A DNA stretch of 64,000 bases from Laceyella tengchongensis (GTDB lineage: Bacteria > Bacillota > Bacilli > Thermoactinomycetales > Thermoactinomycetaceae): NCBI RefSeq assembly GCF_900182735.1, contig NZ_FXTU01000001.1:434001-498000 (forward strand), in the 5' to 3' direction. A model generated the notes under the pieces. That model ran no database searches and was not told the origin of the DNA. It worked only from the letters and a program-made list of their open reading frames with translations. The position numbers were made by a program, and so were the translations under genes. Shown one piece after another: positions 8,222 to 17,803 of this stretch; position 1 is the stretch's first letter, and each line of letters starts with the position of its first letter.

Positions 8222-8923
8222 ATGACGTCCATCATGATTGTGGAAGATGACGAGAAAATTGCCACACTGTTGCAAGAACATCTGTCCCGATACGGATATA
8301 AAGCCGAGCGCGTCACTGATTTTACCGCGGTGCTGGATGTATTTCAGGATATCCAACCGCAATTGGTGTTGCTTGATGTCAACTTGCCTATGTATGACGG
8401 ATATTACTGGTGTCGCCAAATCCGCCGCCACTCGACGTGCCCAATCTTGTTTATCTCTGCTAGAGAGGGGCAAATGGATCAGGTGATGGCCTTGGAAAAC
8501 GGCGCCGATGATTACATAACCAAGCCATTTCATTATGAAGTGGTCATCGCCAAGATTCGTAGCCATCTTCGCCGCGCCTACGGCGAATACGCGGGGGGCG
8601 GCGCGGAACGGCGGGTGGAAGTGAATGGATTGATCCTCTTCCCGGAACGTCTGGAGTTGGCGTGGCAGGGCAAGAAGGTGGAATTGGGAGGCAAAGAGGC
8701 TTTGTTGCTTGAAGCGTTATTGAAGCGGCCAGGGCGTGTGGCGACTAGGGATGTATTGTTGGAAATCCTGTGGAATGAGCAAGCGTTTGTGGATGATAAC
8801 ACGCTGAATGTGTATATCAACCGTGTTCGCGGCAAACTGAAAGAACTCGGCATCACGGGCCTGATCGAAACCGTGCGGGGAACGGGCTACCGCTTGAAAC
8901 CTCCCGGGGAGGAAGGGGTATGA
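8222..8923 (+). CDS. yxdJ: OmpR-family response regulator, YxdJ/BceR type
   Basis: 233 residues. The receiver domain (1-115) carries 'VEDDEKI', the phosphorylated Asp in 'LLDVNLPMYDG' and the Lys of 'ITKPF'. The C-terminal winged helix runs from ~135 to the end ('DDNTLNVYINRVRGKLKE...VRGTGYRL'). Wording such as 'DFTAVLDVF' and 'GQMDQVMALENGADDYI' is very close to B. subtilis YxdJ as I recall it. ATG 8222 is chosen because GAGGGGG precedes it by 9 bases; the 13 extra codons upstream lack a site. It overlaps the kinase gene by 4 bases (ATGA). Confidence 0.92.
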   Translation: MTSIMIVEDDEKIATLLQEHLSRYGYKAERVTDFTAVLDVFQDIQPQLVLLDVNLPMYDGYYWCRQIRRHSTCPILFISAREGQMDQVMALENGADDYITKPFHYEVVIAKIRSHLRRAYGEYAGGGAERRVEVNGLILFPERLELAWQGKKVELGGKEALLLEALLKRPGRVATRDVLLEILWNEQAFVDDNTLNVYINRVRGKLKELGITGLIETVRGTGYRLKPPGEEGV

Positions 8924-9921
8924 GGCTGTTCATTAGGGAGCATGGCTCGCTGATCGCCTTTACTATGTTCCAGTGGGTGGCACTGTTGGGGTTGATTTGG
9001 CTGGCCGGTTTTCGGTCGATTCGCATATTGGGGTATGTTTGGCTGTTAGGCGTGGTTTCGTTTGCCGCTTTCCTCACTTTCTTTTATTTGCGGCGACGTA
9101 GTATGTATCGGCGCTTGTCCCAATCGCTTGCGTCAATGGAAGATGCCCTTGTCGATGATCAACCATCCACACCGGCGGCGGAAGCGTTTGCGCAGCTTCT
9201 TCATGACCAATACCGGTTGTACCAAGACCGCTTACATGCCTATGAACAGCGGCAACAACGTCATCTCACCTTTATCAACCAGTGGGTTCACCAGATGAAA
9301 ACGCCGCTGTCTGTTGCCGATTTGCTGTTGCAAGAGGAGGAGACGCTAGCGGTGGACAGTGTGCGGGAAGAGTTGGATCGCTTACGTGCCGGTCTTCAGA
9401 TGATTTTGTATACCTCGCGTTTGGAAGCGTTTGAACAAGACTTTCGCATCGAATCCCTGCCGCTGTCCGAGTTGGTGCAACAAGTGATTAAGGAGAACAA
9501 ACGGCTATTCATCAGCAAGCGCGTCTTCCCTCGGTTGACGTTGGCGCCGGAAGCCCAGGTGATGTCAGACGCGAAATGGCTAGGCTTCGTCTTGCAACAG
9601 TTGTTGACCAATGCGGTGCGGTATTCCAGCGGCCGTAGCGAGCAGTTGCACGTGTCAATCCATCGCGCAGGGGGTGCTTGGGAACTCACCATCAAGGATG
9701 AGGGTGTAGGCATTCCGCCAGCAGACTTGCCGCGCGTGTTCGAGCCGTATTACACAGGAGAAAACGGCAGAAAATACAAGGAATCCACCGGGATGGGGCT
9801 TTATCTAGTCCGGGAAATCTGCCGGAAGCTGGGGCATGTTGTCACGCTCCAATCTCAAGTGGGCGTGGGGACGACAGTGACGATCACCTTTGGTCGGCAA
9901 CCTTACACAAATGTAAGATAG
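8920..9921 (+). CDS. yxdK: Intramembrane-sensing histidine kinase, YxdK/BceS type
   Basis: 333 residues. Two transmembrane helices (~11-30 and ~37-57) are joined by only a few residues and there is no extracellular sensor domain, the hallmark of BceS-like kinases that sense flux through their partner ABC transporter. The phospho-accepting His sits in 'WVHQMKTPLS'. ATP-binding boxes follow: 'LLTNAVRYS' (N), 'DEGVGIP' (G1), 'FEPYYTG' (F), 'STGMGLYLVREI' (G2). The start overlaps the regulator stop, so translation is coupled. Its 3' end contains the operator for the transporter genes. Confidence 0.92.
   Translation: MRLFIREHGSLIAFTMFQWVALLGLIWLAGFRSIRILGYVWLLGVVSFAAFLTFFYLRRRSMYRRLSQSLASMEDALVDDQPSTPAAEAFAQLLHDQYRLYQDRLHAYEQRQQRHLTFINQWVHQMKTPLSVADLLLQEEETLAVDSVREELDRLRAGLQMILYTSRLEAFEQDFRIESLPLSELVQQVIKENKRLFISKRVFPRLTLAPEAQVMSDAKWLGFVLQQLLTNAVRYSSGRSEQLHVSIHRAGGAWELTIKDEGVGIPPADLPRVFEPYYTGENGRKYKESTGMGLYLVREICRKLGHVVTLQSQVGVGTTVTITFGRQPYTNVR
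9903..9916 (+). promoter_or_regulatory. BceR-type operator for the ABC transporter genes
   Basis: Perfect inverted repeat TTACA-CAAA-TGTAA, identical in form to the TNACA-N4-TGTAA consensus of BceR-like regulators. It overlaps the last kinase codons and is about 90 bases before the ATPase start, the usual place. Confidence 0.8.
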
Positions 9922-10007
9922 GATTAAGACAGATCCATAGCAAGGCCGCGCAAAACCCATTATTCTGTTTCAAGAGCAAACGGCTTTTGAAAGGGGTTGT
10001 GCAACGA

Positions 10008-10778
10008 ATGGAAATCGTGAAAGTATCAAATCTGAGCAAAACATATGGCGGGAGCATGCCATTCCGCGCCTTGAAAGATATCAACTTATCGATTGACAAA
10101 GGTGAATTCCTCGGGATCATGGGGCCTTCGGGCAGTGGGAAGACCACATTACTCAATTTGATCTCGACCATCGACCATCCCAGTTCCGGCGAAGTCTGGA
10201 TCAATGGGCAGAATCCGCATCAGTTGAAGAAAAACCAATTGGCCATGTTTCGGCGCCGGGAATTAGGCTTTGTGTTTCAGGATTTCAATCTGCTGGATAC
10301 CTTGACCTTGGGTGAAAACATTGTCTTGCCGCTAACTTTGGATCGGTGTCCTGTCCCTGAGATGGATCGTAAGCTGGCGGAGATCGCCGCCAAGTTGGGA
10401 ATCGACGCGATTCTGGACAAGCGCACGTATGAAGTGTCGGGCGGCCAACGGCAACGAGCGGCCATCGCACGTGCGCTCATCCACTCCCCGTCCTTGGTGA
10501 TGGCGGACGAACCCACAGGTAATCTTGATTCCAAAGCGTCGCGCGATGTGATGGAGACGCTGGAGCGCCTTAATCGCGACGAAGAAGCGACCATGATGAT
10601 GGTAACACATGATCCAATGGCGGCTAGCTACTGCGACCGGGTTATTTTCATCAAAGACGGCCAACTGTACAATGAGATCCACCGCGGTAACAATCGAAAG
10701 GTGTTTTATCAGCAAATTATTGATGTGTTGGCATTGTTGGGAGGGAATGCGCATGAAATTCCATCAGTTCGCGTATAA
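10008..10778 (+). CDS. yxdL: Bce-type ABC transporter ATPase
   Basis: 256 residues. Walker A 'GPSGSGKTTLLN', Q-loop 'VFQDFNLLDTLT', signature 'VSGGQRQRAAIARAL', Walker B 'LVMADEPTGNLD' and H-loop 'MMVTHDP' are all intact. It powers the BceB-type permease encoded next, which protects lipid-II-cycle intermediates from peptide antibiotics. ATG 10008 has AAAGGGGTTG upstream. Its end overlaps the permease gene by 26 bases. Confidence 0.92.
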   Translation: MEIVKVSNLSKTYGGSMPFRALKDINLSIDKGEFLGIMGPSGSGKTTLLNLISTIDHPSSGEVWINGQNPHQLKKNQLAMFRRRELGFVFQDFNLLDTLTLGENIVLPLTLDRCPVPEMDRKLAEIAAKLGIDAILDKRTYEVSGGQRQRAAIARALIHSPSLVMADEPTGNLDSKASRDVMETLERLNRDEEATMMMVTHDPMAASYCDRVIFIKDGQLYNEIHRGNNRKVFYQQIIDVLALLGGNAHEIPSVRV

Positions 10779-12645
10779 CAATGTCCGACGCAATATCCGC
10801 ACGTATAGTGCCTATCTGTTGAGTAGCACGTTTGCGGTGATGATTTTCTTCGTTTATGCCATGTTCATTTACCATCCGCAATTGGCAGATGGCTCAGTCA
10901 GCCGGATGGTTAAGATCGGCATGCAGGCGGCGGAATATGTCATATTCGGTTTTTCATTTTTGTTTTTACTTTATTCTGTGGGCGGATTTTTGAAGGCCCG
11001 CAAAAAAGAGTTTGGCTTGTTGGCAATGCTCGGCATGACTCGGGTGCAGCTGAACCAACTCGTCTTTCTTGAGAACATGCTGATTGGCCTGTTATCCGTC
11101 GGTATGGGTGTGATTTTGGGCTTGCTGGTGGTGAAAGCTTTCTTTATTTTTGCCGCGTACGCGTTGGAAATGCCGGAGCTACCATTTTACTGGCCGGCAG
11201 ATGCGCTTAAGCTGACCATTCTGTCGTTCTTGTGCATGTTTGTGGTGATTTCACTGATGACGCTGTTTTTGGTGCGTAATCAGCGGGTGATTGCATTATT
11301 GCAGAGCGCGAACAAACCGAAGCCGGAACCGAAAGCGTCCATCTTCTTGGCGTTGGTGGCGTTTGCCTGCCTTGCTGGTGCGTATGGTATTGCGCTCACT
11401 AAGTTTTCAAGCGACACGATGCTACTGATATTGGGATTGGCCATTGTCGGCACGTATTTCTTATTCACGCAGTTGAGCGTATTTGTCATTCGCTGGCTGA
11501 AGCGTCGCCGCAGCTTTTATCAGCGGGGCACCAATCTATTGTGGTTGTCTGACTTGGCTTACCGTATGAAAGACAATGCGCGGATGTTGTTTTTGGTGAC
11601 GATCGTGTCTGCTGTTGCGTTTACCGCAACAGGCACATTCCTGTACTTCAAACAACAGGCCCGGATGATGTTGGAAGTAAATCCGTATCCCTTCATTTAT
11701 GTATCAAGCCCCGACAATCCAAAGGCTAACGCCGATTTGGCCCGGATTGACCGCGAATTGGCCCGGGAGCAGGTGCAGGCAGAGAAAATTAACCTTCCGG
11801 TTCGCTATTATATGCCAACACAAGGCGATAAAAGAGTGGCTATTATCCGCCAATCTGACTACAACCGCCTGGCTCGTCTGCTTGATCGGGACCCGATACA
11901 TGTGCGCGGACAGGCGGGTTGGCTTTTGCGGTCAACAGATGAAAAAAACGATTTGGGGGAAATGAAGCGCATCACCTTCAAAGAGAATGGCAATGTCTTT
12001 CACATTGATCGGTCGATGGTTGGCACTATCCTGCCTTACTCCCCAGGCGATTTGGTGGTTGCCGACACGACATTTACCAAATTGACGAAACCGGCCAAAC
12101 AAGAAATATTTACTATCTACATTGTCGACGAATGGATGGGACGGGAACCCAAAGCAGGTTCTGTGGAACATCGGGTGAGTGAAAAATTGGCAAGCATGTT
12201 CCCCTTCAACGTAGAGGCGAAAGGGGAATTGTTGGAACGGGCGACAGTATATCTGACGTTTAAGCAATTTACCAGTGTGTCCATGTTTATCGGGATGTTT
12301 ATTGTTTTTATCTTCTTCATGGCAGCAGGTAGTTTCTTGTATTTTCGTCTCTACGCCGACCTGGACCAAGACAGCAAACGGTATCAGGCCATTAACAAGC
12401 TGGGGTTGACGGAGCGTGAGTTGGCAAGAGCCAACACCGTCCAGATGGCGCTTTTGTTTTTCGTTCCCTTTATTGTGGCTGTGGTGCATTCGATCGTTGC
12501 GTTGATGGCTTTGCAGGAAGATCTGCAAACGCCGGTGATCGGGCCGGCCACAGTCGGCATCGGCTCGTTCTTCTTGTTGCAGTTCGTATATTTCCTGATC
12601 GTGCGGAGCAGTTATTTAAAATCACTGAAACGGGTGTTAAGCTGA
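10753..12645 (+). CDS. yxdM: Bce-type ABC transporter permease (FtsX fold)
   Basis: 630 residues, about ten transmembrane helices in the BceB arrangement. A soluble extracytoplasmic domain of about 210 residues (roughly 300-520) lies between helices 7 and 8; this domain decides drug specificity in the family. It opens with 'MKFHQFAYNNVRRNIRTYSAYLLSS', typical of YxdM/BceB. GGGAGG precedes ATG 10753, which lies inside the end of the ATPase gene. With its kinase it should form a sensory complex for a peptide antibiotic; the drug cannot be predicted. Confidence 0.92.
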   Translation: MKFHQFAYNNVRRNIRTYSAYLLSSTFAVMIFFVYAMFIYHPQLADGSVSRMVKIGMQAAEYVIFGFSFLFLLYSVGGFLKARKKEFGLLAMLGMTRVQLNQLVFLENMLIGLLSVGMGVILGLLVVKAFFIFAAYALEMPELPFYWPADALKLTILSFLCMFVVISLMTLFLVRNQRVIALLQSANKPKPEPKASIFLALVAFACLAGAYGIALTKFSSDTMLLILGLAIVGTYFLFTQLSVFVIRWLKRRRSFYQRGTNLLWLSDLAYRMKDNARMLFLVTIVSAVAFTATGTFLYFKQQARMMLEVNPYPFIYVSSPDNPKANADLARIDRELAREQVQAEKINLPVRYYMPTQGDKRVAIIRQSDYNRLARLLDRDPIHVRGQAGWLLRSTDEKNDLGEMKRITFKENGNVFHIDRSMVGTILPYSPGDLVVADTTFTKLTKPAKQEIFTIYIVDEWMGREPKAGSVEHRVSEKLASMFPFNVEAKGELLERATVYLTFKQFTSVSMFIGMFIVFIFFMAAGSFLYFRLYADLDQDSKRYQAINKLGLTERELARANTVQMALLFFVPFIVAVVHSIVALMALQEDLQTPVIGPATVGIGSFFLLQFVYFLIVRSSYLKSLKRVLS

Positions 12646-12727
12646 TGTGTCTGTTGTTTCTCTCAAGATTTGTGGCGGAATGGGGCATACTATAGTCAGA
12701 ATTAGCCACAATGAAAGAGGGATGGAA

Positions 12728-13168
12728 ATGACGACGCAAGCAGTATATGAAGTGCTAAACAAACAGGTGGCCAATTGGTCGGTGCTTTATGTTAAACTGC
12801 ACAATTACCATTGGTTTGTCAAAGGGGATCAGTTCTTCGAACTGCATGAGAAGTTCGAGGAGTATTATACGGAGGCCGCCGGTTACATCGACGAGTTGGC
12901 CGAGCGCTTGCTGGCTATCGGCGGAAAACCGGTCGCCACGATGAAAGAATATCTCAGCTTAGCTTCCATCACGGAAGGGATGGGCAATGAAACCGCTGAG
13001 CAAATGGTGAGCAACCTGATCGCCGACTTCAACACCTTGGTGGATGAATTGAAACAAGGTATCGATATCGCTGATCAAGCCGGTGATGAATCTACCGCCG
13101 ACATGTTGACGCACATTCGTACCAGCTTGGAAAAACATCTTTGGATGTTGAATGCGTATATGGCATAA
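12728..13168 (+). CDS. dps: Dps-family ferritin-like DNA-protection protein
   Basis: 146 residues, the normal Dps length. 'YVKLHNYHWFVKGDQFFELHEKFEEYYTEAAGYIDELAERLL' holds the inter-subunit ferroxidase ligands (His, His, Asp, Glu). Family members oxidise and store iron as dodecamers, using peroxide, and protect DNA. ATG 12728 is placed 6 bases after AAAGAGGG; ATG 12722 overlaps that site. Single gene with its own terminator. I did not find a clear PerR box. Confidence 0.9.
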   Translation: MTTQAVYEVLNKQVANWSVLYVKLHNYHWFVKGDQFFELHEKFEEYYTEAAGYIDELAERLLAIGGKPVATMKEYLSLASITEGMGNETAEQMVSNLIADFNTLVDELKQGIDIADQAGDESTADMLTHIRTSLEKHLWMLNAYMA

Positions 13169-13202
13169 CCGATGTGGCAGCTTCCAATGGAAGCGGAGCA
13201 CC

Positions 13203-13249
13203 AAACGCAACAACAGCCCCTCTCGAAACAGAGGGGCTGTGTTGCGTTT
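13203..13249. terminator. Long-stem terminator between dps and a minus-strand ORF
   Basis: AAACGCAA..ACAGCCCCTCT pairs with AGAGGGGCTGT..TTGCGTTT, about 19 bp with small bulges and a 6-base loop. It lies between convergent genes. Confidence 0.8.
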
Positions 13250-13281
13250 GGCGCGGTGGGGGATGGAAGAAATGCAAAGGT

Positions 13282-13413
13282 TCAATGGAGAATGAAGAGC
13301 AAAATCGCCATCAAACTCGACGGCTGGTTTTGTTCACTTTCGGTGACGAAGGATAGACTCACCGCCAACATGGCAAACATGATGAGGCCATAGATGAGCA
13401 ATATTTTTTTCAA
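13282..13413 (-). CDS. 43-residue membrane peptide, unknown
   Basis: TTG start with GGAGGG 7 bases upstream. The product begins 'MKKILLIYGLIMFAMLAVSL' and ends in a second hydrophobic stretch ('LMAILLFILH'), with a short polar middle ('TESEQNQPSS'). It could be a signal-peptide-like membrane protein or a toxin-sized peptide. An extended -10 promoter (13459-13467) fits this strand. I recognise no family. Confidence 0.55.
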   Translation of the reverse strand: MKKILLIYGLIMFAMLAVSLSFVTESEQNQPSSLMAILLFILH

Positions 13414-13458
13414 TGAAGAACCCTCCAAGATGATTGGCACAGATCACTATTCACCCAT

Positions 13459-13467
13459 ATTATATCA
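13459..13467 (-). promoter_or_regulatory. Extended -10 promoter (TGATATAAT) for the 43-residue ORF
   Basis: On the minus strand TG-A-TATAAT, about 46 bases before the TTG start. No good -35 is visible, as is usual for extended -10 promoters. Confidence 0.5.
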
Positions 13468-13788
13468 CCCGATGCTTGTTGTTTTTAGTTGGAGGTGCGC
13501 CGCCACTTAAAATTTTTAAGTAGAGACCCCTTTCAACGATGGTTACGTCGCCCTTTTTATTTTGTGACCATCGGTTACGCTGGTTTGGTGTGAAAAGCAA
13601 CGCACTGTATTTTTTGAAACCGCCCATACTCAGATCGCCCCTTTCTGTGTAAAAATGAGGGTAAGCAGTTATTCTGTGTGAAAGCCATCGATACGGAACG
13701 CATTCTAGGGTCCGGTTGCCGGTTGGTGCCGATGGCAGGCTTTGATTGCATCCGCCGGCTAGACGAAGAGTAAGGGAGAGAAGGGCTT
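13468..13788. other. Intergenic region before the M16 protease gene
   Basis: About 320 bases without a gene that I can support. It should hold the protease promoter, but no element stands out. Confidence 0.4.
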
Positions 13789-16725
13789 ATGACGGCGAAA
13801 AGCTGGAAGAAGGGCGCACGTTTGCACGGTTTTGTCCTGCGCGATGAACAAAGGGTGGAAGCAATCGATGCCACTGCCAGGCTGTTTGAGCATGAAAAGA
13901 CGGGTGCGAAGCTGTTGCAATTGGCGAATAGAGATCCCAACAAGGTGTTTGCGGTCAGTTTTAAAACATTGCCACAAGACGATACAGGGTTGACGCACAT
14001 TTTGGAGCATTCCGTCTTGTGCGGTTCTCGCAAATATCCAGTGAAGCAACCATTCAAAGAGATGTTGAAAGGATCGTTGTCCACTTATCTCAATGCCTTA
14101 ACTTTCTCAGACAAAACAGTGTATCCGGTGGCCAGCCGCAATTGGCGAGATTTTCTCAATTTGGTTTCGGTGTACGTGGATGCTGTGTTTTTTCCGAACA
14201 TTCATAAGACGCCGGAAATCTTCCTACAAGAGGGATGGCATTATGCGCTATCTGCTCCGTCTGATCCGCTGACGATCAGCGGCGTTGTATACAATGAGAT
14301 GAAAGGGGTTTATTCCTCCCCTGATTCGTTGCTGGGACGGACGGCTAAAACCATCTTGTACCCGGACACTCCTTACGGGTTTGATTCAGGAGGGAACCCC
14401 GACCGCATTCCCGATCTCTCATTGGCGCAGTTCTTGACGTACCACCGCACGCATTACCATCCGTCCAATAGTTATTTTTACTTGTACGGCGACGGTGAGC
14501 TGGAGGAAGTGTTGCGGCTGTTGCAAGAAGAAGCGCTCGTATCCTTCGGGAAACAAGTATTAACCCACCGTTCGTTGGTGCAACCGCCCTTTTCGTTTCC
14601 AGTGGAAAAAACGGTCGCCTATCCGGCGGCGAGCACCGCGGGGCGAACCATGTACAGCGCTTCCTATGCGGTCGGCGAAGCGACAGACCCCCTCCAGATG
14701 CTGATGCTGACCCTGATGGCGTATGTACTTTTTCACAGTCCGGCGTCTCCACTGAAGCAAGCACTGTTGGATGCTGGCGTGGGCAAAGTGGTATCCGGAC
14801 AGATCGATCCCTCCATGCGCAAGCCGATGTTCAGCGTGTTTGTAAAACATGCGGAGTCAGGGGCGTTGGATCTTTTCCGCCGCGTGTTGACGGACACACT
14901 GCGCCGGTTGGCGGAGGGCGGCATCGATCCCGACTTGCTACATGCGGGTATCAACTGGCTGGAAGTGACGTTAAGGGAGCCGGATCAAGGCGGCCCGGCT
15001 GGACTCACTTATTTATTCAAAGTGATGAGCAGTTGGTTGCACGGCGGTGATCCGTTGGCCCATTTGCGCCATGATAAGACACTTTCGGCCTTGCGTGCTC
15101 ATGTGCAAAAAGGTGGCGGCGAACAATGGATTCAAAAGAACTTGTTGGATAACCATCATGCTGCGTTTTTGACGTTGGAGCCCAGTGTGACACTGGCAGA
15201 AGAGAGGGAGCGGCAACACAGGCAGAAGCTTGCACGGATCAAAGATACTTTGTCGGCGGCGGATATCAAGCGGCTAATCGAGCAAACCCAGCGGTTGCAA
15301 GCGAGGCAGCAGGCGGCCGATCCGGCGGAAGCCTTGGCGTGCTTGCCCTTATTGAGTTTGAATGAACTCCCGGCTCATCCGGAGCCCATCCCGCTGGAGC
15401 AAACCGCTGTGCAAGGGGTTCCTGTTTTGTTCACGCCGCATGACACCAAAGGCATCCATTATCTCCAACTCTCGTTTGACACGAAAGCAGTGCCGGAAGA
15501 GCATTTCCCCTATATCGCGCTCTTGGCTTATGTGCTGGGAAAAATGGGCACCAAGCGATACACTTATGGTCAATTGTCCAATGCCGTCCACCTGTTGACT
15601 GGCGGTTTGCAATGCAAGGTGCAAACGTATCAGCAAACGCAATCGGCGCCGAAGGTTGCGACGGTGTTCCACGTCAATGTGAAGCTCTTGTCCCACCAAT
15701 GGCCGGCACTCCCGGATTTGTTACATGAAATTTTGAGTTTGACCCGCTTTACGGACCAAGGACGCTTGTTGCAATTGATCAGGGAGTTTAAAGCGCAACG
15801 GGAGACTCTACTTTTGCGTAGCGGCCACCAATTTGCAGTGATGCGCCTCGCATCCTCGCTGTCGGACAAAGGGCGGTGCGATGAGCGGTTGCACGGCATC
15901 GGTTTGCATCGGTTTTTGAGCCGGTTGGAACGGGAGTTTGCGCAACGGGCTGACGAAATTGCCGAGCGATTGCAACAGACTGCGCGCTTGATTTTCCGGC
16001 GAGACGCGTTGACGGTGCACCGGGTGGCGGCGGAAGGGGAAGCCGGAGAGCACCTGCCGCGTTTTTTGGAACAGTGGGTGCCGACCCTTGGGATGGAGGC
16101 GGACGCTCCACAAGTGCACCAGCAAGCGCATCGGTTGGTGAACCACAAACAATACGAGGCATTTTTTGGCCCTGGCCGGGTGCAGTATGTGGCCAAGGGA
16201 GGCGGGTTGTTCACGGCCGGCGGACGCTATGAAGGTCGCTGGATGGTGCTAAAAACGTTGTTAGAGACGGAGTATTTGTGGAACCGGATTCGGGTACGGG
16301 GAGGGGCGTATGGCGCGATGTGCAGTTTGAGCCGCACGGGCGCGCTTGCGTTCGTCTCCTATCGAGATCCGAATCTGACAGAGACTTTGCAGGTGTATCA
16401 AGAGATTCCGGCTTATTTGCGGCGGTTGAACCCCAGCCAGGAAGAATGGCACCGCCTGTTGATCGGCACTCTCCGTAAGCTTGACCCTGCCCGTTCCGCC
16501 AGCCAAAAGGGCGAGGTGGCACTGATGCGCCATTTTAGCGGGATTACGGAGGAGATGGTGCGGGAAGAATGGGCGCAGGTGTTGCGGACGAATGTCAATG
16601 ATGTACGGGAATTGGCGCCAGTAGTGGAAGCGGTGTTAAAAGAGGGAGCGGCTTGCGTCATTGGCGGTGAAGGGAAGATTAAGGCCCACGCGGACTTGTT
16701 CGACCGGATTGAGCCGCTTACTTGA
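13789..16725 (+). CDS. M16C zinc metalloprotease, presequence-protease-like
   Basis: 978 residues, the length of the PreP/M16C clan. The inverted zinc motif H70-I-L-E73-H74 lies near the N-terminus, with the distal Glu in 'VVYNEMKG' (~167). N- and C-terminal halves each contain two M16 domains that clamp around a peptide. PreP-like enzymes degrade free peptides up to ~60 residues, such as cleaved signal or targeting peptides. No signal peptide, so cytoplasmic. GGGAGAGAAGGG precedes ATG 13789. No operon partner. Confidence 0.9.
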   Translation: MTAKSWKKGARLHGFVLRDEQRVEAIDATARLFEHEKTGAKLLQLANRDPNKVFAVSFKTLPQDDTGLTHILEHSVLCGSRKYPVKQPFKEMLKGSLSTYLNALTFSDKTVYPVASRNWRDFLNLVSVYVDAVFFPNIHKTPEIFLQEGWHYALSAPSDPLTISGVVYNEMKGVYSSPDSLLGRTAKTILYPDTPYGFDSGGNPDRIPDLSLAQFLTYHRTHYHPSNSYFYLYGDGELEEVLRLLQEEALVSFGKQVLTHRSLVQPPFSFPVEKTVAYPAASTAGRTMYSASYAVGEATDPLQMLMLTLMAYVLFHSPASPLKQALLDAGVGKVVSGQIDPSMRKPMFSVFVKHAESGALDLFRRVLTDTLRRLAEGGIDPDLLHAGINWLEVTLREPDQGGPAGLTYLFKVMSSWLHGGDPLAHLRHDKTLSALRAHVQKGGGEQWIQKNLLDNHHAAFLTLEPSVTLAEERERQHRQKLARIKDTLSAADIKRLIEQTQRLQARQQAADPAEALACLPLLSLNELPAHPEPIPLEQTAVQGVPVLFTPHDTKGIHYLQLSFDTKAVPEEHFPYIALLAYVLGKMGTKRYTYGQLSNAVHLLTGGLQCKVQTYQQTQSAPKVATVFHVNVKLLSHQWPALPDLLHEILSLTRFTDQGRLLQLIREFKAQRETLLLRSGHQFAVMRLASSLSDKGRCDERLHGIGLHRFLSRLEREFAQRADEIAERLQQTARLIFRRDALTVHRVAAEGEAGEHLPRFLEQWVPTLGMEADAPQVHQQAHRLVNHKQYEAFFGPGRVQYVAKGGGLFTAGGRYEGRWMVLKTLLETEYLWNRIRVRGGAYGAMCSLSRTGALAFVSYRDPNLTETLQVYQEIPAYLRRLNPSQEEWHRLLIGTLRKLDPARSASQKGEVALMRHFSGITEEMVREEWAQVLRTNVNDVRELAPVVEAVLKEGAACVIGGEGKIKAHADLFDRIEPLT

Positions 16726-16858
16726 TAGCGGCAAGATCACTCTCATTGAACACGATAGGACATGATTGTGCCGATTTTGAAAGATTTGTCTTGATAAAAT
16801 TTGTTATTTTCCTGTAGGGTTGATGATGGAGGTCGTGGACAAAGGAGTGGAAACAAAA

Positions 16859-17803
16859 GTGAAAGGTGACAACATGCCGACGACTCCGGTGCTCCGCATA
16901 CGAGATTTAACCAAAACCATCGGTAAACGAACCATCATCGACCGCGTTTCGTTTGATGTGAATCCAGGTGAGGTTTTTGGTCTGTTGGGTCCCAACGGAG
17001 CGGGAAAAACGACGATCATCCGAATGATTGTCGGGTTGATGGCCGCGACTGAAGGGGAAGTGTTCATCAACGGAGTCAGTCTACAAAAACAGTTTGAAGA
17101 AGCGATTCAACATGTAGGAGCGATTGTTGAGAATCCGGAGCTGTACAAGTTTATGACCGGGTATCAAAACCTCCTGCATTTTGCCAATATGGTGGAAGGC
17201 GTCTCCCCAGAATGGATCGAAGAAGTGATCGCATTGGTGAGGCTGGAGGAACGGATTGATGAACCAGTCAAAACGTACTCGCTGGGGATGCGGCAACGAC
17301 TGGGTGTGGCGCAAGCGATTTTGCATCGGCCATCGCTGTTGATTTTGGATGAACCGACCAACGGGCTGGACCCCGCCGGCATTCGCGAGTTGCGCGACTA
17401 TTTGAGGTGGTTGACCCAGTCAGAAGGGATTGCGGTCTTGGTCTCCAGCCACCTATTGTCTGAAATGGAGTTAATGTGTGATCGAGTAGCGATCATTCAG
17501 CATGGCCGGTTGATTGATGTGAAAACAGTGGATGAGTGGGGAACGGAGCAGACAGGCGCCATGCCGGTGGAATTTGAAGTGGACCGTTTGAACCGTGTGG
17601 CGGATGTGCTTCGCCAATTGGATTGGTCACAACCGTGGACGGAAGCGCCGCGCGGATTTGTCATAGAATTGGAACGAGCCCAGATCGCCGATCTCAATGC
17701 CGCACTGGTGGCCAAAGGTGTAAAAGTGTATGCCATCAAGGCCCTGGAAAAACGGCTAGAAGACCGTTTCCTGGAGATTACGGGAGGTGAGACGGTTGGG
17801 TAA
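16859..17803 (+). CDS. ABC transporter ATPase, BcrA/NatA type
   Basis: About 314 residues. Walker A 'GPNGAGKTTIIRM', signature 'YSLGMRQRLGVAQAIL', Walker B 'LLILDEPTNGLDP' and H-loop 'VSSHLLSEM' are intact; the C-terminal ~90 residues are the accessory domain of bacitracin/ABC-2 ATPases. GTG 16859 has AAAGGAG 11 bases upstream; ATG 16874 with AAAGGTGA is an equally possible start. It overlaps the permease gene by 8 bases, so the two form one exporter. The substrate is unknown (drug, lipid or peptide). Confidence 0.88.
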   Translation: MKGDNMPTTPVLRIRDLTKTIGKRTIIDRVSFDVNPGEVFGLLGPNGAGKTTIIRMIVGLMAATEGEVFINGVSLQKQFEEAIQHVGAIVENPELYKFMTGYQNLLHFANMVEGVSPEWIEEVIALVRLEERIDEPVKTYSLGMRQRLGVAQAILHRPSLLILDEPTNGLDPAGIRELRDYLRWLTQSEGIAVLVSSHLLSEMELMCDRVAIIQHGRLIDVKTVDEWGTEQTGAMPVEFEVDRLNRVADVLRQLDWSQPWTEAPRGFVIELERAQIADLNAALVAKGVKVYAIKALEKRLEDRFLEITGGETVG

